From: Glandiceps talaboti
Lineage: Eukaryota > Hemichordata > Enteropneusta > Spengelidae
Assembly: GCF_964340395.1 (NCBI RefSeq)
Contig: NC_135562.1
Span: 1,307,501 to 1,369,500, forward strand
Length of the DNA: 62,000 bases
Direction of reading: 5' to 3'
Shown piece after piece: positions 1 through 14,630 of the stretch (position 1 is the stretch's first letter; every line of letters starts with the position of its first letter). A model generated the notes under the pieces. It saw only the letters and a program-made list of their open reading frames with translations. It searched no databases and was not told the DNA's origin. The translations under genes were made by a program, and so were the position numbers.

Positions 1-1091
1 ATACTCAGGTTTTTACTGCGTTATCCCAGTGAGTATAGAATTAATCATAAAAAAGTGTCATTTGGTGCGTATCTCTATTATTTTGTCCTGCTGGGAGTTT
101 ATATAAGAAACAAAATTACAAAGCTGTACTGCATGTCGATTTAAAAGAAACCCCATTTTTATTAACTATCTTGTAATATTAAATATAAGAGTGCTAACTT
201 GATCATACTGTGGTACAGTGTTAGTCTCTACGGACTAATGGTCAATATCTCTTTCACCTGTATTGTACTGTACTCGTGGAAACCCAAATGAAATGATGAA
301 AATTGAAATGAATCCACGACGGGATCAAATGTCGCTCTTTATTTATGATGTATGTATCTTGGCAACAGAAACATCCACCTTTAGCTTATCTTTCGCTATT
401 GTCGGTTTCGCTCTTATGAAAATTACGTTTTGTGAAAGATATGTTCTTTCTTTCCGGATTTTGAGAGGTAAATTAGTAAGATTTCTCCATGGAGTTGGTT
501 TCAAGGACTGGTATTGTCAATTTCAGCGTTAAGACGCTATCACTTTGAAAATGCCTGTTTCGTGATTAATGTGTGTATGTTTCAACTTAGAGGCTAGGCT
601 TACGATTGAGGAAGGAATGAATCAGGTGGGTATGTTGATGATAATAATAATAATGAAAGTCTGCCTTTACAAATGAGTTCACTTTTTGTTATCTCAACCA
701 CTATTTCAACTGCAAACTCTATTCTCGATTGTTATCGTGTTTTTTTTGTATTTATTGAAACTGATTAGCGGTTCCCGTTTCTCATTCTTTTGTATGATCA
801 GTTGATTTACCATTCATTTAGATTCATCATGGTTATATTGTCTATCATGTACATCCCCTATCACCAAGTTAGAATTTTATGGATGTAATGGTACCATACA
901 GGAGGAGATAAGGCTTATTCATAACTTTCATGGTATAACAGTAATATTATTACATGCCAAAATATCTATATATTTTGTGTAGTTTTAGTATTTCTGTTGT
1001 ATAATATGATGGCTTTATTTCTTCCTCTATAGATCATATTATGTACAGTTTGAGTTAAGACCGCTGCTGCTGTGCTAACATAAATGACATT
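1..1091. other. Gene-free stretch
   Basis: AT-rich sequence with no exon-like segment that I can support. The open frame at 263-532 shows no recognisable domain, no repeat and no splice-supported continuation, so it is not called. Confidence 0.5.
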
Positions 1092-1097
1092 AACAAT

Positions 1098-3080
1098 GGA
1101 GGTTAGTGTGTTGTATTTCATACCATGGAGGTTAGTGTGTTGTATTTCATACCATAGAGGTTAGTGTGTTATATGTCATACCATGGAGGTTAATGTGTTA
1201 TATTTCATACCATGGAGGTTCATGTGTTATATTTCATACCATGGAGGTTAATGTGTTGTATTTCATACCATAGAGGTTAATGTGTTATATTTCATACCAT
1301 AGAGGTTAGTGTGTTGTATTTCATACCATGGAGGTTAATGTGTTATATTTCATACCATGGAGGTTAGTGTGTTATATTTCATACCATGGAGGTTAATGTG
1401 TTATATTTCATACCATGGAGGTTAGTGTGTTATATTTCATACCATGGAGGTTAATGTGTTATATTTCATACCATGGAGGTTCATGTGTTATATTTCATAC
1501 CATGGAGGTTAATGTGTTGTATTTCATACCATAGAGGTTAATGTGTTATATTTCATACCATAGAGGTTAGTGCGTTGTATTTCATACCATGGAGGTTAAT
1601 GTGTTATATTTCATACCATGGAGGTTAGTGTGTTATATTTCATACCATGGAGGTTAATGTGTTATATTTCATACCATGGAGGTTCATGTGTTATATTTCA
1701 TACCATGGAGGTTAATGTGTTGTATTTCATACCATAGAGGTTAATGTGTTATATTTCATACCATAGAGGTTAGTGTGTTGTATTTCATACCATAGAGGTT
1801 AGTGTGTTGTATTTCATACCATGGAGGTTAGCGTGTTGTATTTCATACCATGGAGGTTAATGTGTTATATTTCATACCATGGAGGTTAGTGTGTTGTATT
1901 TCATACCATGGAGGTTAGTGTGTTGTATTTCATACCATGGAGGTTAGTGTGTTGTATTTCATACCATGGAGGTTAGTGTAATGTATTTCATACCATGGAG
2001 GTTAGTGTGTCGTATTTCATACCATGGAGGTTAGTGTAATGTATTTCATACCATAGAGGTTAGTGTGTTGTATTTCATACCATGGAGGTTAGTGTGTTGT
2101 ATTTCATACCATGACTTACCATAGAGGTTAGTGTGTTGTATTTCATACCATAGAGGTTAGTGTGTTGTATTTCATACCATGACCTACCATGGAGGTTAGT
2201 GTGTTGTATTTCATACCATGGAGGTTAGTGTGTTGTATTTCACATCATGACCTACCAAGGAGGTTAGTGTGTTGTATTTCATACCATGACCTACCATGGA
2301 GGTTAGTGTGTTGTATTTCATACCATGACCTACCATGGAGGTTAGTGTGTTGTATTTCATACCATGGAGGTTAGTGTGTTGTAATTCATACCATGGAGGT
2401 TAGTGTGTTGTATTTCACATCATGACCTACCAAGGAGGTTAGTGTGTTGTATTTCATACCATGACCTACCATGGAGGTTAGTGTGTTGCATTTCATACCA
2501 TGGAGGTTAGTGTGTTGTATTTCATATCATGACCTACCATGGAGGTTAGTGTGTTGCATTTCATACCATGGAGGTTAGTGTGTTGTATTTCATATCATGA
2601 CCTACCATGGAGGTTAGTGTGTTGCATTTCATACAATGGAGGTTAGTGTGTTGTATTTCACATCATGACCTACCATGGAGGTTAGTGTGTTGCATTTCAT
2701 ACCAAGGAGGTTAGTGTGTTGTATTTCATACCATGGAGGTTAGTGTGTTGTATTTCATACCATGGAGGTTAGTGTGTTGTATTTCACATCATGACCTACC
2801 AAGGAGGTTAGTGTGTTGTATTTCATACCATGACCTACCATGGAGGTTAATGTGTTGTATTTCATACCATGGAGGTTAGTGTGTTGTATTTCATACCAAG
2901 GAGGTTAGTGTGTTGTATTTCATACCATGACCTACCATGGAGGTTAGTGTGTTGTATTTCATACCATGGAGGTTAGTGTGTTGTATTTCATACCATAGAG
3001 GTTAGTGTGTTGTATTTCATACCATGGAGGTTAGTGTGTTGTATTTCATACCATGGAGGTTAGTGTGTTACATTTCATTT
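1098..3080 (+). repeat. 29-bp satellite array with higher-order structure
   Basis: About 65 head-to-tail copies of a 29-bp unit with core GGAGGTTAGTGTGTTGTATT followed by TCATACCAT. The first part mixes variants (TTAATG, TTCATG, ATAGAGG). The TTCATG variant recurs at 1217, 1478 and 1681; these spacings are 261 and 203 bp, exactly 9 and 7 units, so multi-unit blocks were duplicated. From about 2100 onward many units carry an extra ~11-bp segment (CATGACCTACC). Short open frames inside the array, for example 2189-2374, are repeat translations and not genes. Confidence 0.96.
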
Positions 3081-3082
3081 CA

Positions 3083-5640
3083 TCAACAACAACAAACAAT
3101 TAAGTCATGTTTAGACTACTGTCGAAATAATCGCTACCTACATACGCACTACCCATAAGATACAGAAATAAATCTCAATGAAGGAATGAAGGAAGGAAGG
3201 AGGGAAGGAAGAGGGAATGAATAAATGAATAAATGAAGGAAGGAAGGAAGGAAGGGAGGAAGGGAGGATCCAAGTAATACATTAAATATAAATGCAGTGT
3301 TGTTGTTGTTGTTACACACGCAAACTATCGATCGCCGTGTTCGTCTTGTGCTAAAGATAGTTATTAGTATGTCGCCATGGTAACTTAGTAATGGGGACAA
3401 TAGGATAATGTTACATGAACCCTTGCAATAAGTTCAATTCCGACACTGGTCTATAACATGAGTACCTTTACGACAGAATTTCCATCCTCAAACATTTTTT
3501 TTTCAGAATTAAAGTTTGATTTTGATGTAAACAAACTTTTTTTTAATCTATAAAAATAGTTCCGGGTTGATTTCAGTCGATACAGAAACCAGTTCCGGGT
3601 TGATTTCGGTCAGTACTGTAATATACGGACCGCTACGTCATACCGACTTTCTTTATTGAAAATAATGAAATGAGGTGTTCGAATACATGAGGCATTTAAT
3701 AACATAGCAATCAACATGTTTTGTAGTCAAGCGTTCATTTTTCGACCAAAGTGACACGTGTCAGCATTTTATTTCCTTTTACCATAGTCGTGAGAATTGC
3801 AAACTGATTAACAAAGTTTCATTTGTTTTGTATTTGACGAAATGGCGTATAGCAAAGTCATTATTAAAATTATAATAATGGGAAAAATTAAAATTAACCT
3901 CTTCGTTTGAATCTATATTAGACATTAAAAACAAGTGTTGTTTCTCATATGTCAATTTTACGAGTAAATTCAAGCAAAGGAATCACGAAAAAATTTTCAC
4001 AAGTGTATTTTCATTGGACGTAAATATTTCTAATACGTCAAAGGTGTTAATGGCGGCAATAAATTGTGGTAATATGAAACGAGGCGAATCTATGAAATAT
4101 CTCTGTGTAACGGGTTTTACAGCCTGACAAATTTATTTCCCATCATCGATCGGTTTTTATCTGCAGGGATATTTTGCAGCCTTGTTCTGCGTGCACAATA
4201 GCATTTTGGAGATAAAATGAAAACACACACTATTAGACATTGTTGTCGTCGGCGTCTGCGGTTGCACGCCTGTACAAAATTTTATCGTCTCACGTGACGC
4301 GACGTAGTGTGAGGTTTACAAAGATTAAGCCGAAAATATAACAACTTTTTACATCCAGGATAATATTTTCAAAAATATACATAATTAAAAAAAACCCTGA
4401 AAGTATTAAAATTAAATGTTGAATTCAAAAGTATTTAACATTTTGATTTACCATGGGGAGGAATTTCTTGTTTATAAAATTTATAAATTGAACGTTAGTT
4501 TCTAATACTGACAAATTTTATTCGTTCGATCATTTTGGTTGTCTGCTTTGTTTATCTGTTTGAGTGTTTTTGATTCGTTAGCTCAACTTGTGTGCTTGCA
4601 TGTTCACTGACATAATTCGGTGAGTCGGGAGGGGGGTGCGTATTTGAAAGGTGGGTACGTTGGATAAAGCACAATGAATTTCATCGTACGAAGTGGCCAC
4701 CCTTGCGACAATTTGTACAATAATGAAATGACAATTTTCTTAGAAGATTCACCGTCTTTTGATACAAGTCATTTTCCTTTGTTCTCTTTTGTTTACCTGT
4801 TGTCCCTTTCCTTTGCTGTTTACTAATAAATAGAAAACATTTTAAACATTAAAAACCACACAAAGGAGTATGTACAACGCACTTTTGAAATTCAGTCGAA
4901 TGCACAATGAATGTGATTCTATACACAAAATGTGGATGAGCGATAAAACTACCTAAGACCGAACATAATCACGTGTCACATTACATCGGGGAAGCGACCT
5001 AGATATTCTTATTCAAGGTGACCCCTCGATGACCTCTCTACATCACAGTCTCTAATACATTTATTGTCATTAATTAAAAACTTCAATTAAGATAATTAGA
5101 TCTCTATCCAGCTAATATTCTTTTTACTAAAAGTTTCCAAGCGTTGAAATGTTAATAGGGTAAAGCAAAACCCTGTCCAATACTAGGATTAGATCTCACC
5201 AATAACAGCCACTCTCCTGACTTCACCAATTAAATTCATGCATTAGCTACAACTTCATGTAATAAAATTTTTTAGTACTAATTTGGTTTTGATCCCATTC
5301 AGTAAGGGGTTGCACTGGGCATTGTTCGCACGTCAATATGGGTATAAGGAAATTGACAAGCGATTACTTCATAATTTGGTTATTTTAGAGTGTATAATGG
5401 TCCATTTTTATTCCCAGTAAATCATACTCTGTTATTTTTAGATGAAAAGGATATCGACACTTATGAATTCTAAAACGCATTGAATATATTTTGTTGTTTT
5501 CAATGAAAATTATCGTGAAATTGAATGGTCGTAGTCTAACAAATTAAATTGACATATCTGAAAGTAATCAATCTATTATCATAAAGTTCAGTACCATTGT
5601 TGGACTTGAGTATTTAGAGAAAGGTGAATATCCCCTCAAA
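3083..5640. other. Gene-free stretch with minor repeats
   Basis: No supported gene. It contains a purine-rich GGAA tract at about 3180-3270 and a two-copy duplication of a ~35-bp segment containing AGTTCCGGGTTGATTTC at about 3559 and 3592. The rest is AT-rich unique-looking sequence. Confidence 0.5.
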
Positions 5641-5770
5641 CCCCCCCCCCCCCAAACAACAACAACAAAACACAACAACAAACCTACGAATCAAACATCA
5701 ACATCATCAACAACAACAATAACAACAACAATATCAAACATACGAAACAAACACAAAAAAGGGTAGTTTA
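5641..5770 (+). repeat. Poly-C tract followed by AAC-rich DNA
   Basis: A run of about 13 C residues is followed by irregular CAA/AAC triplet-rich sequence. This is low-complexity DNA. Confidence 0.8.
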
Positions 5771-5973
5771 TAAAACACAAGAAGAAATTAAATGAAAAAT
5801 GTAAATATAACAATATAATAATGTTTTTATCATTTGAACAAATTGCAAATCAAACGAATGTACACTGTTACCTTGTTTCGGTATAGGTTTATTATTGCTA
5901 AGGTCAAATGTCCATTTACCGGATTAACTAGCCAAGTAGATCCCATAAGGAGGCACGACACAGCGGAACATGA

Positions 5974-6196
5974 CATGACATGACATGACATGACATTATA
6001 TGACATGACATGACATTACATGACATGACATGACATTACATTACATTGCATGGCATTACATTACATGACATGACATGACATGACATGACATGACATGACA
6101 TGACATTACATTACATTGCATGGCATTACATTACATGACATTACATGACATGACATTACATTACATGACATTACATTACATTACATTACATTACAT
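5974..6196 (+). repeat. Pentanucleotide array (TGACA/TTACA)
   Basis: Interrupted 5-bp repeat alternating TGACA and TTACA, with two longer sub-blocks containing TTACATTGCATGGCATTACA repeated about 70 bp apart. This suggests secondary duplication within the array. Confidence 0.92.
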
Positions 6197-6200
6197 GATA

Positions 6201-8039
6201 TTAGACAAAATGACGACACAAGATGACCGTGTCGGCCTAACCAGACGATGCAACCGTCACGTAAGACAGTGATGTAACGATATCGGCCCAGACGATGTTA
6301 CCGTGACGTCATAACGATGTCAACACAACATCACACAACACAAAGGGACGACACAGCAGAACATAACATAACGTAAAAGAAAAAACACTATGGCAAGCTG
6401 ATACTTCGGCTTAAAAACACAAAATGACATCGTAATATCGATATCACTTAATGCAATACAACACCATGGGATAGCACAACAGAACATGATAATGGCATGA
6501 CATAATATAACATAAGATTACATAACGACACGATACAAAGTAACGCAATGTATGTATGTATTCATATTCATATTCATATTTATTTTTATTGACAAATTCT
6601 TTTTAAAAAGAACATTGCCAAAACAAAGACACATACATGTACGTACAATTACAAAGATACATCATTAAACTTTACATGTTAAAAAAAAACCAGAAAGTCA
6701 AATTGCATACAGCTGAAAGTAAAAAAGTATATATGTATTTATGTATGTATGTATGTATGTATGTATGTATGTATGTACGTATGTACGTATGTACGTATGT
6801 ATGTATGTATGTATGTATGTATGTATGTATGTATGTATGCCCACTTTTAGGATTAACTCGGCTTGACACAAACTATTTTGGGGTTTATTTGTTTACTTAT
6901 CTATTTGTCTATGTGCACTTTTGGAACGAATGCGCATTGTGCTCATTGTAGTTACTCACTCATAGACAATGCAAGCAGTAGGTATACTTGCTCCAAAGAG
7001 GAACAGAATGACATCCATAAAAAGTGGTTGGTTTTGCTTCGATGAGCCCGCCAAATGCCACAACCGAATATCCTAAATTAATTGTTCATCGAACGAATGG
7101 AACAGTGTATTCGTCATCTGAACACTAAACGAAATCATTATACATTGAGAAGTAGCCATGCTTAGAAACCATTTGTTAATTAGCTAGCACGTTCAGTCAG
7201 AAACCGGTCGGTGTTGTCAACTATGACGGTTACGTGGTGTCGTCAACTATGACGGTGACGTCACGCTCCGTGAACTTAAAACCAGGTGTCTAACGGTTTT
7301 CTCTAAGTGAAAACAGAGACGGTTTTATTTTTAGAAATGTCAGAAAGTTGAAAACTCCTACAAAATTAAACAAAATTAAGATGTGCATATTATTTTGAAG
7401 CAATCAAAACCGAGTTAGTAGACTAAGTAACACAACCCCATCATGCATTTAGAGACAAAAATCTATGCAATTAAAATGCTTTGTTTCGAATAGTTTAGAC
7501 TTAATTACTGCATGTTTCTCGTAAGACACAGCTGCATAAATAACTATTTTGTATGTCTAGTTATACATTTGTACCATACACTGTCTCGTGCGTTGTCAGA
7601 AGAGAGTTAAGAAAAACACACAAACTCTGAAGTTGATTATTCACGATAACTTGTTACTATCCTCTGAGCCAACATGTATACTTGCGTATTCTCCTGAACC
7701 CCCTTCTCTCCTTTAAACCTATACCCTTACCTTCTCTACCTTCGTATATTATGTTAATACAACTCAAGTTAGGTGATAAAACAGTCCAGAACAAAAAAAT
7801 CAGAATATATTTATTCATCTGACTTCAGCCTTGTTGAGTACCAGTATATGTATCTCGTGTTTGTATACAACTGTGCATGTACAATACTGATAATTACGAT
7901 TTCTTTGTTATTGATGGGCACTACAAGGTAATGTAAACTTCCTTTAAAAGTAGCAATGGACGAGACAACATGTTGTTAATCTATATGTCAAATAGTTTGG
8001 AAGACAGGGATTGTCGACTTCGGGTGATGATGTTTTGGC
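6201..8039. other. Gene-free stretch with (TATG)n microsatellite
   Basis: Contains a (TATG)n/(TACG)n array at about 6730-6840. Open frames over it (Tyr/Val/Cys/Met one way, Thr/Tyr/Ile/His the other) are repeat translations. Nothing else is identifiable. Confidence 0.6.
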
Positions 8040-8135
8040 AGGTGAATAAAAACCAACTCTCGGAACTTCTTATTGTATTGAAACACAACGTTTCGAGGTA
8101 TTAGTGCTTCCTTAAGTATGTCAAATAATGAATTG
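8040..8135 (-). mobile_element. Penelope-like element 3' tail remnant
   Basis: Read on the minus strand, CTTAAGGAAGCACTAATACC is followed by TCGAAACGTTGTGTTTCAAT and then AAGTTCCGAGAGTTGG. The pattern CTGAnGAAGn...CGAAACGTTG is characteristic of tails of Penelope-like elements, where it is related to hammerhead-ribozyme cores. No coding sequence remains next to it. Assignment rests on motif recognition only. Confidence 0.5.
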
Positions 8136-8995
8136 ATAGTAATATGTTATTTTACTAATCATAGTATTTTTTACTAATCATAGTATACGTACTGAATGAA
8201 CAGAGAAAATACGTAGTCTTCACAATTAACTAGAGAAAAATTGGTTATAAATTTTAGACAATTTCAAGCAATGAAATGATGTATTTGTCTAGAACAAGTG
8301 ATCAGTCATTGTATCAACAACCTCTCTAGATCTCCATCTGCCTATTCCTCCAATCGTTCAATCCACAGTACGTTTTAACTTTTGTAAATCACATATAGTC
8401 GATATCTATAATCGATATCTATAATCGATATCTATAATCGATAGTCAGTTGATTATCGAATGATTAAGAAATTGGTGAATGTCATGTGATCAATTCGGTT
8501 TGTGAAGTAGTCAGTCAGTCATTCAATGAATGATGAATATTTTGAAAACGAAGATCTTTCCAAAATGATTTTATAGTTTTCTTAAAGGCCGAGGATTCAA
8601 TCCTAGGTTCTCACATTAGTGTAATATTGTCAGGGGGACGACAAAGATTACGTGGAATTATTCTTTAGTTCTGGTCAAACATTTTGTGTAGCTATCAGAC
8701 ATCTGTTTTAACACCTAGTATATTTTAAACTGAATGGGAACTTGGCCTATAATAGCAATAACAATAGTTGTTACGATAGCCTTACAAATTTCTACAACCA
8801 GTATTCCTATCAAGACTTGACAACAAAAGTTTGCACTACTTTCCGTATTGCAATTGTAAATTAGGCTTTCAACTTTGTTACAACAGTTTTGTTATCCTGC
8901 CATTTCTTGAGGGCATATCAGGGTTTACGACATTATTGATTTAAGGTGTTCGAGGCAAAAGTTAATCAATTTAATGATATCTCCATCTTGCTTAC
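8136..8995. other. Gene-free stretch
   Basis: Contains a small 13-bp repeat (CGATATCTATAAT, about three copies) at roughly 8400-8445. Otherwise unannotated AT-rich DNA. Confidence 0.5.
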
Positions 8996-9095
8996 CTCAA
9001 GGCATGCAAATGAGGGAAACCAACACTTCTTACAAATGACTCACAAGGCATATAAATGAAACCAACACTTCTTACAAATGACTCACAAAGCCAAA
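8996..9095 (+). repeat. Two-copy tandem duplication (~48 bp)
   Basis: The segment containing CCAACACTTCTTACAAATGA and CTCACAA is present twice in direct orientation with only small changes between copies. Confidence 0.85.
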
Positions 9096-9405
9096 CTGCA
9101 TTTCACTTGCGAATGATATCACATTGCAGTCCCGTCCAACTTCTCTTTTGATCAAAATGACATGACTGGATCGCCGTCTGTATTTTACCAACCTTCAGTA
9201 CTAGCTAAAGGAGTTCAGAAAACAATTTAATAATGAGTTGGAAACAAAATGCTATAACAATACATCATGTTTGATGTTACCTCAGGCTAGCTACTCAGCT
9301 GGCTTGTATACGTTTGTATGTCACGGTCTGAATCGCATGTCTGTTAATGAGCCCAAACATTGAGGGTTGTATGTTCTAGTTACACTTTATAACGGTTATT
9401 GCACT

Positions 9406-9540
9406 TACCGATCAACAGAATTAAAGTATAACTCGTCTGTGTTTAACTCTTACCGATCAACAGAATTAAAGTATAACTCGTCTGTGTTTAACTCTTACCG
9501 ATCAACAGAATTAAAGTATAACTCGTCTGTGTTTAACTCT
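9406..9540 (+). repeat. 45-bp minisatellite, three exact copies
   Basis: Units at 9406-9450, 9451-9495 and 9496-9540 begin TACCGATCAACAGAATTAAA and look identical. 45 is a multiple of three, so a 66-codon frame stays open through it, but nothing else supports coding. Confidence 0.95.
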
Positions 9541-12500
9541 CACGTCGCAGCATTAGAAAAAAACTAACGTTACATTTCGTTTCATCTCATCCGTTCAAGA
9601 AACGCCAAAACTTTTACGACAGAAACGTAACTGCAACTAAGTTATTTCTCTACTAGTCGTTGATACTATTACTATCACAAATCTATATTTTCCATTCCAC
9701 TGGTATGACGTCATTTCCCCCATTTTTGTATTTAGACTCCAAATTATGACTGACTTGTTCAGGCGTGTTCTCACCTGGAAAACTTTGGCTTTTTCCAGGC
9801 CACGACGATACCAGTTTTCATGGAATTGATAATGGAAGACTCGTTTGTCTTTCGCGTGGCTGGGAAACCATAGACGCCGATAGCTTCGTACTTCACACAA
9901 GTTTTGTATAGTGTGAAGTTACAATAAGATTTTTATATATATACGGCTGAAACATATCCGACGTTGTAGTCTGGATTTTCGTCGATCTGAGCTTCTCCAA
10001 TTATTAACCACGAGCTAAACATTGAACTTTGTGAACACTATACTGGCTTGATGCCCGTGTGTAAACACGCGTCATGAGGAACGGATCGGACCATCTATCT
10101 TATCATGTCAACAAATTTGTAAATGAGGGGGAGGGCTGATCCAGTTTGATGTCACTAGACGACAATAAATACTTTAGCAACTACAAAAAATATTCTTGAA
10201 TTAAGAACAAGAGGGTTTTTTTGTAAAAATAATTGAATATTAACAATATTTCCAATAACTTCTATTTTATGTACGTGCTAATTTATTAAACGTTCAATTT
10301 TGTGATAAGCATTGTCACGTGTATGTAAAATCCTGTCTGTTCGTAATTCTTTGGTATACGTCAAGTTATGCTAGAGACATGGCAACACAGTGATATTCCC
10401 TGATGATGTCATAATATTGATATGAAAATCAATCGAAAGCTGAACAGTCAAAAACCTGGATGATAACAATTATTGTTAAGGTAAAATGTGTCACCCTTGC
10501 TATGAAAATAAAAACCCAAAATGTGTTAAACGCACATCTCTTGTGGGAATACGTATCAGAAATTACATAATCATTAAATTGAAAGGGTGCCATTTTTTGT
10601 GTTTTTGTAAAGAAATTGAACTTAGTAATGGTAATGAAATATACTCCACATGGGATCAGTATGAAATTGAAATCGTTTAAGTTCATTAGCAATTTATATT
10701 TAGTAACGAAGAGTACTGGTACAAGATTACTTTTTGTTGTCAGGAATTTTCTGAAGTCTGCAGTGAGAAATGTGAACTATGCGTCACGGTGTAATACCAT
10801 TACTCGTCACAATGAAATGAAATGGTATCAGAAATTACATAGGAAATGTTTTTTATTTGTTTTAAAAGAATAAGTTTGCAATTTTTTAGTTCTTGTTTAT
10901 AATTACTGGTAGTCTTTCCCACGCCCTTGAAAAGTCATTTTATTTTGGATTAATTAGTTGGTATGCAATGATGCTGAACTGGCACAAATAAATACAATGT
11001 ATTTTTTAATGAATGATGTACCCAGGACACCGTAGCCAGGAGAGAACTTGAGCGTGGAAGATGCCATAATGACGATTAAATAATTTGACAAAAAGGTGGT
11101 AGAACGAGAAAAGTCACGCCTTAAAAGAGTACAATGAATTGCTTTTAATTTAGTCGTATAGCTGATGTGAAAAATAATACGCTACGATAACCTGATAACA
11201 AATTAGTAGCAGATAGATATATACATATAGGTATTGTACGGAACAGTGTTTACCATAGCGTACAGGACATAGATCACAAGTACTCTACGGTGCTACCTCA
11301 CCACTGCATTGATGTACGTGGACGCGCATGTGTGTGTATGTATGTAAAGTAACGCAACGCAACGCAACACAACACAACACAACACAACACCACACCACAC
11401 CATACCGCAGGGCACGACGCAGCGCAGCGCAACCCAACCAAACACAACACAACATGACACAACGCAACACAACGCAACACATCGTAAAGCAACGTCATGT
11501 AACGCGAGCATAAAGCTAATGTTTTACTATGGCACAGCACACGACACAACATCACACATCACATGACAGGCAAAATGGAAAAGAAAACAGTAGGGCATAA
11601 CTTGCTTCTCTTTTGGTCTATTTTTTCATAAAAAGAAAAAAAAAGAAATCGTGGGATTTTGTTTCATCTGTAGTTACTACATGGTGTCAAATACAACTAA
11701 TTTGGATCTGATTAACATCATTTTCAGTTGTCATGGAGTAGTACGTATTTATATATATTCGCAATGATTGACAAGGTCTTTATTCCAATAACTCAGTGAT
11801 ACGTCAGTTACTATGGGCAACCAAAATAGTGCAGCGACGAAAGTTGGGAAACAGGTTTATTGAGTTGCTTTGTTGATCCATGGTTCAGAATGGAACGATT
11901 CTAATTTAGTCAGTTAGACAATTAATGTATATTTAATTGAACATCTTATCAATAAACAACCAAACAATCCCAATGATAACCATTCGTCGTATCATAGAAA
12001 ATTGTCAATTGACGAGAAGGTCTAGGATTGAAAAGGATTGGCGCATGGGTACATGACGATTACGTCAACTTGCAGAGCTGACCGCGCTGGACGTTCGACT
12101 ATCAGGACTATTTTACTGAAGTAGTCCACAGCTACAGTTAAAACACTTCCTTCACTTTTGAAAATACTTCACTACAATGTTTAATACCATGTGATCGCGC
12201 ATCAACGAATCACAGCGTGAAAATGAAACTTTACCAAAACGTTAAAAACCATTTATGGCTCATCTTGAAATATTAATAATTATTTCCTAGGAACAAGAAG
12301 ACTTGGATGTCATATGGTGTAATGGGGGAAATGAGGGCGTCACTATATAGATGCACATGAAATTTATCTCAAATGTACCCAAAATGGCGGTCACAATGGG
12401 TAAAGAATCTGCTGGGGGGGGGGGGGGGGTTTGTTTATCAATTTTCCCGGAAAAAGTAAGAGAGCGCTGTATATTCGGTCGGTACAATACACAGGTACAG

Positions 12501-14630
12501 ACCAGGTACAGGCCAGGCCAGGCCAGGTCAGGTAAAGACTGAACATTTTTTGGATTCACATTCATATTCGGATCCAACGGATATGTTCTTATATATATTG
12601 GTTTTCATGACAAATTTCACCTTCTCTTTTATAAATGCTAATTCAACCATGTAAGTACTCAAATATGTTCACATTTTGTTGAAAACGTCTACGATAAATA
12701 CTCCGAACTGCTCAAATGATATCTCTCTTGACAACCATTAATTACTAATTTTAATTATCGCTCACACAGAGCATGCACATTTAGATGTTCACGATGTTTT
12801 TATCATTTTTTTGCAAAATGCCAAAAGGTTTACCTTCTGAGTTGGGGTGACAGATTTCCAGTCCTGAAACAGAGTCACCTGCTAGATTGTTATTTATTTT
12901 GGGGATGACGCCCTTGGACTAATATCCCAAAATATTTAGTTCTTGTTACTTCATTTAACCAAGCCAATTAAATACATACTTGTCGTAAACATATTGCAAT
13001 GGTATATTTTAGTTGTGCAAATCATTCTGAGTTATCAATAAATATTGAAACTGTACGAAATGCGACTACTTTCCCATATGGGTGTCTGTCATGCAACCTT
13101 GTTGTTTTTCATGTGCAACATTCTAAAAGTATATACATGCAGTTGGCAAAACATTTTTACTCTTGAATGCACCCAGTACGTACAAAAATGAGTATGAAAT
13201 CTATGAAAAATGTAATGCACAGAACAGAAGACACTAATTGTGTGGTGAAGGAATCGCATCTTGGATCTGAATGTGAATCCAAAAAAAATCAGTTTATACC
13301 TGACCTGGCCTAGCCAGACCCTGCATTTTGTATCGACAATTTCAAGAGAGATGCCATTTGAGTGGTTTGGAGTCGAGTATTTATTGACGGTTTCAACAGA
13401 ATTTGAACATATTCGAGAACTAACATTGTTGAATTAATTAGCATTAAACTCCATGTATTACATTCAGGCATCAATGTTTTCCTTAGTGTCAAACACCCAA
13501 TGAAGGGCGCGTAAATGTCCTTTGCTGTGTTCATGTGATGTCTGTATGGTGGCATGTGTAGTTCATTTCACTTACACAAAATGTGTAGCGAGAAAAAATT
13601 GTACTCATTCAATCTTGCTATCTTTAAGTGTAGCATGTCTAATTTCTTATTGGTTTCTGTGTGGTTGTATCAAACAGAAAAGCTGCATGGTATTTTGGAA
13701 TTGGCTGTATGTGTGTATAAAATATTGACTGCTATACGATAGTATTCTAACTATGCAAGAAGAACATTGTGATGTCATAGAAGGTACGTACTGACATTGA
13801 CATTGACATTGACATTGAGAATGACACGAGATAAATTTAATTAAATTATTATGTAAGTATTTTTACATGAGTAAAAAGTTTATAAATTCAACTTGCGCCA
13901 CTTTACTGATTAATATTATCTGTATAAACGGTTTTAGAATATGAATTGGTCAACACTACCCTTTCAATGATAATAAGACCGTAACTTTTAACAATGTTAT
14001 CTCATGGGTAGTGTGATATGACATATACTGTGTCGGTTCTGTAATATTATTACATGGAATGAAACTAAACCTACGACTGAAAGCAACTTGGATACAAGTG
14101 AACAACTATTTATACATTGTAAAGCCGCTGTATAAAGTGTATGGGAAATTCAATTTACCCATTAATTATCTGTGCCTGGGTGATTCAAAGAATAGCGGCA
14201 GTAGATTGGCTAGTAAAAATAACATAGATAAAGACATCTTATGAAATATTCAAGGAGTCTTCTAAGAAAATTAATAGAGCCAGAGGCGAGAAAAGTATAC
14301 TTCCATCACATTAATTGGTACCGGTTAGTAGCCTGCGTAAGACAAGGTATTCATTTTACCAACTCACAATATAGTCATGTTTGAATGATATCGATAGAGT
14401 CAGCAAAATGTTTAAAAGATGAGTTTATACAGTTTTTGGGGTTTACATGTTGCTGCACATTCAAAAGTTACTCACGGCATTCTACTTACTGAAACATACC
14501 TAACAAGCACTTGCAATTGACTGAACTCAAACCTGGTATTTAAGATATAACTTATAATATCGACATGACTGTGACATATCGACTTAAAATGTCGACAAAT
14601 CCGCACTATTCATTAAAATGTTCTGACAAT
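9541..14630. other. Gene-free stretch with simple repeats
   Basis: No exon with convincing splice sites or homology was seen. It contains an AACGC/AACAC pentanucleotide-like array at about 11350-11500, a run of about 13 G residues near 12415-12430, and a short GACATT repeat near 13794-13817. Antisense Cys/Val-rich frames at 11285-11555 are translations of the AACAC array. Confidence 0.5.
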
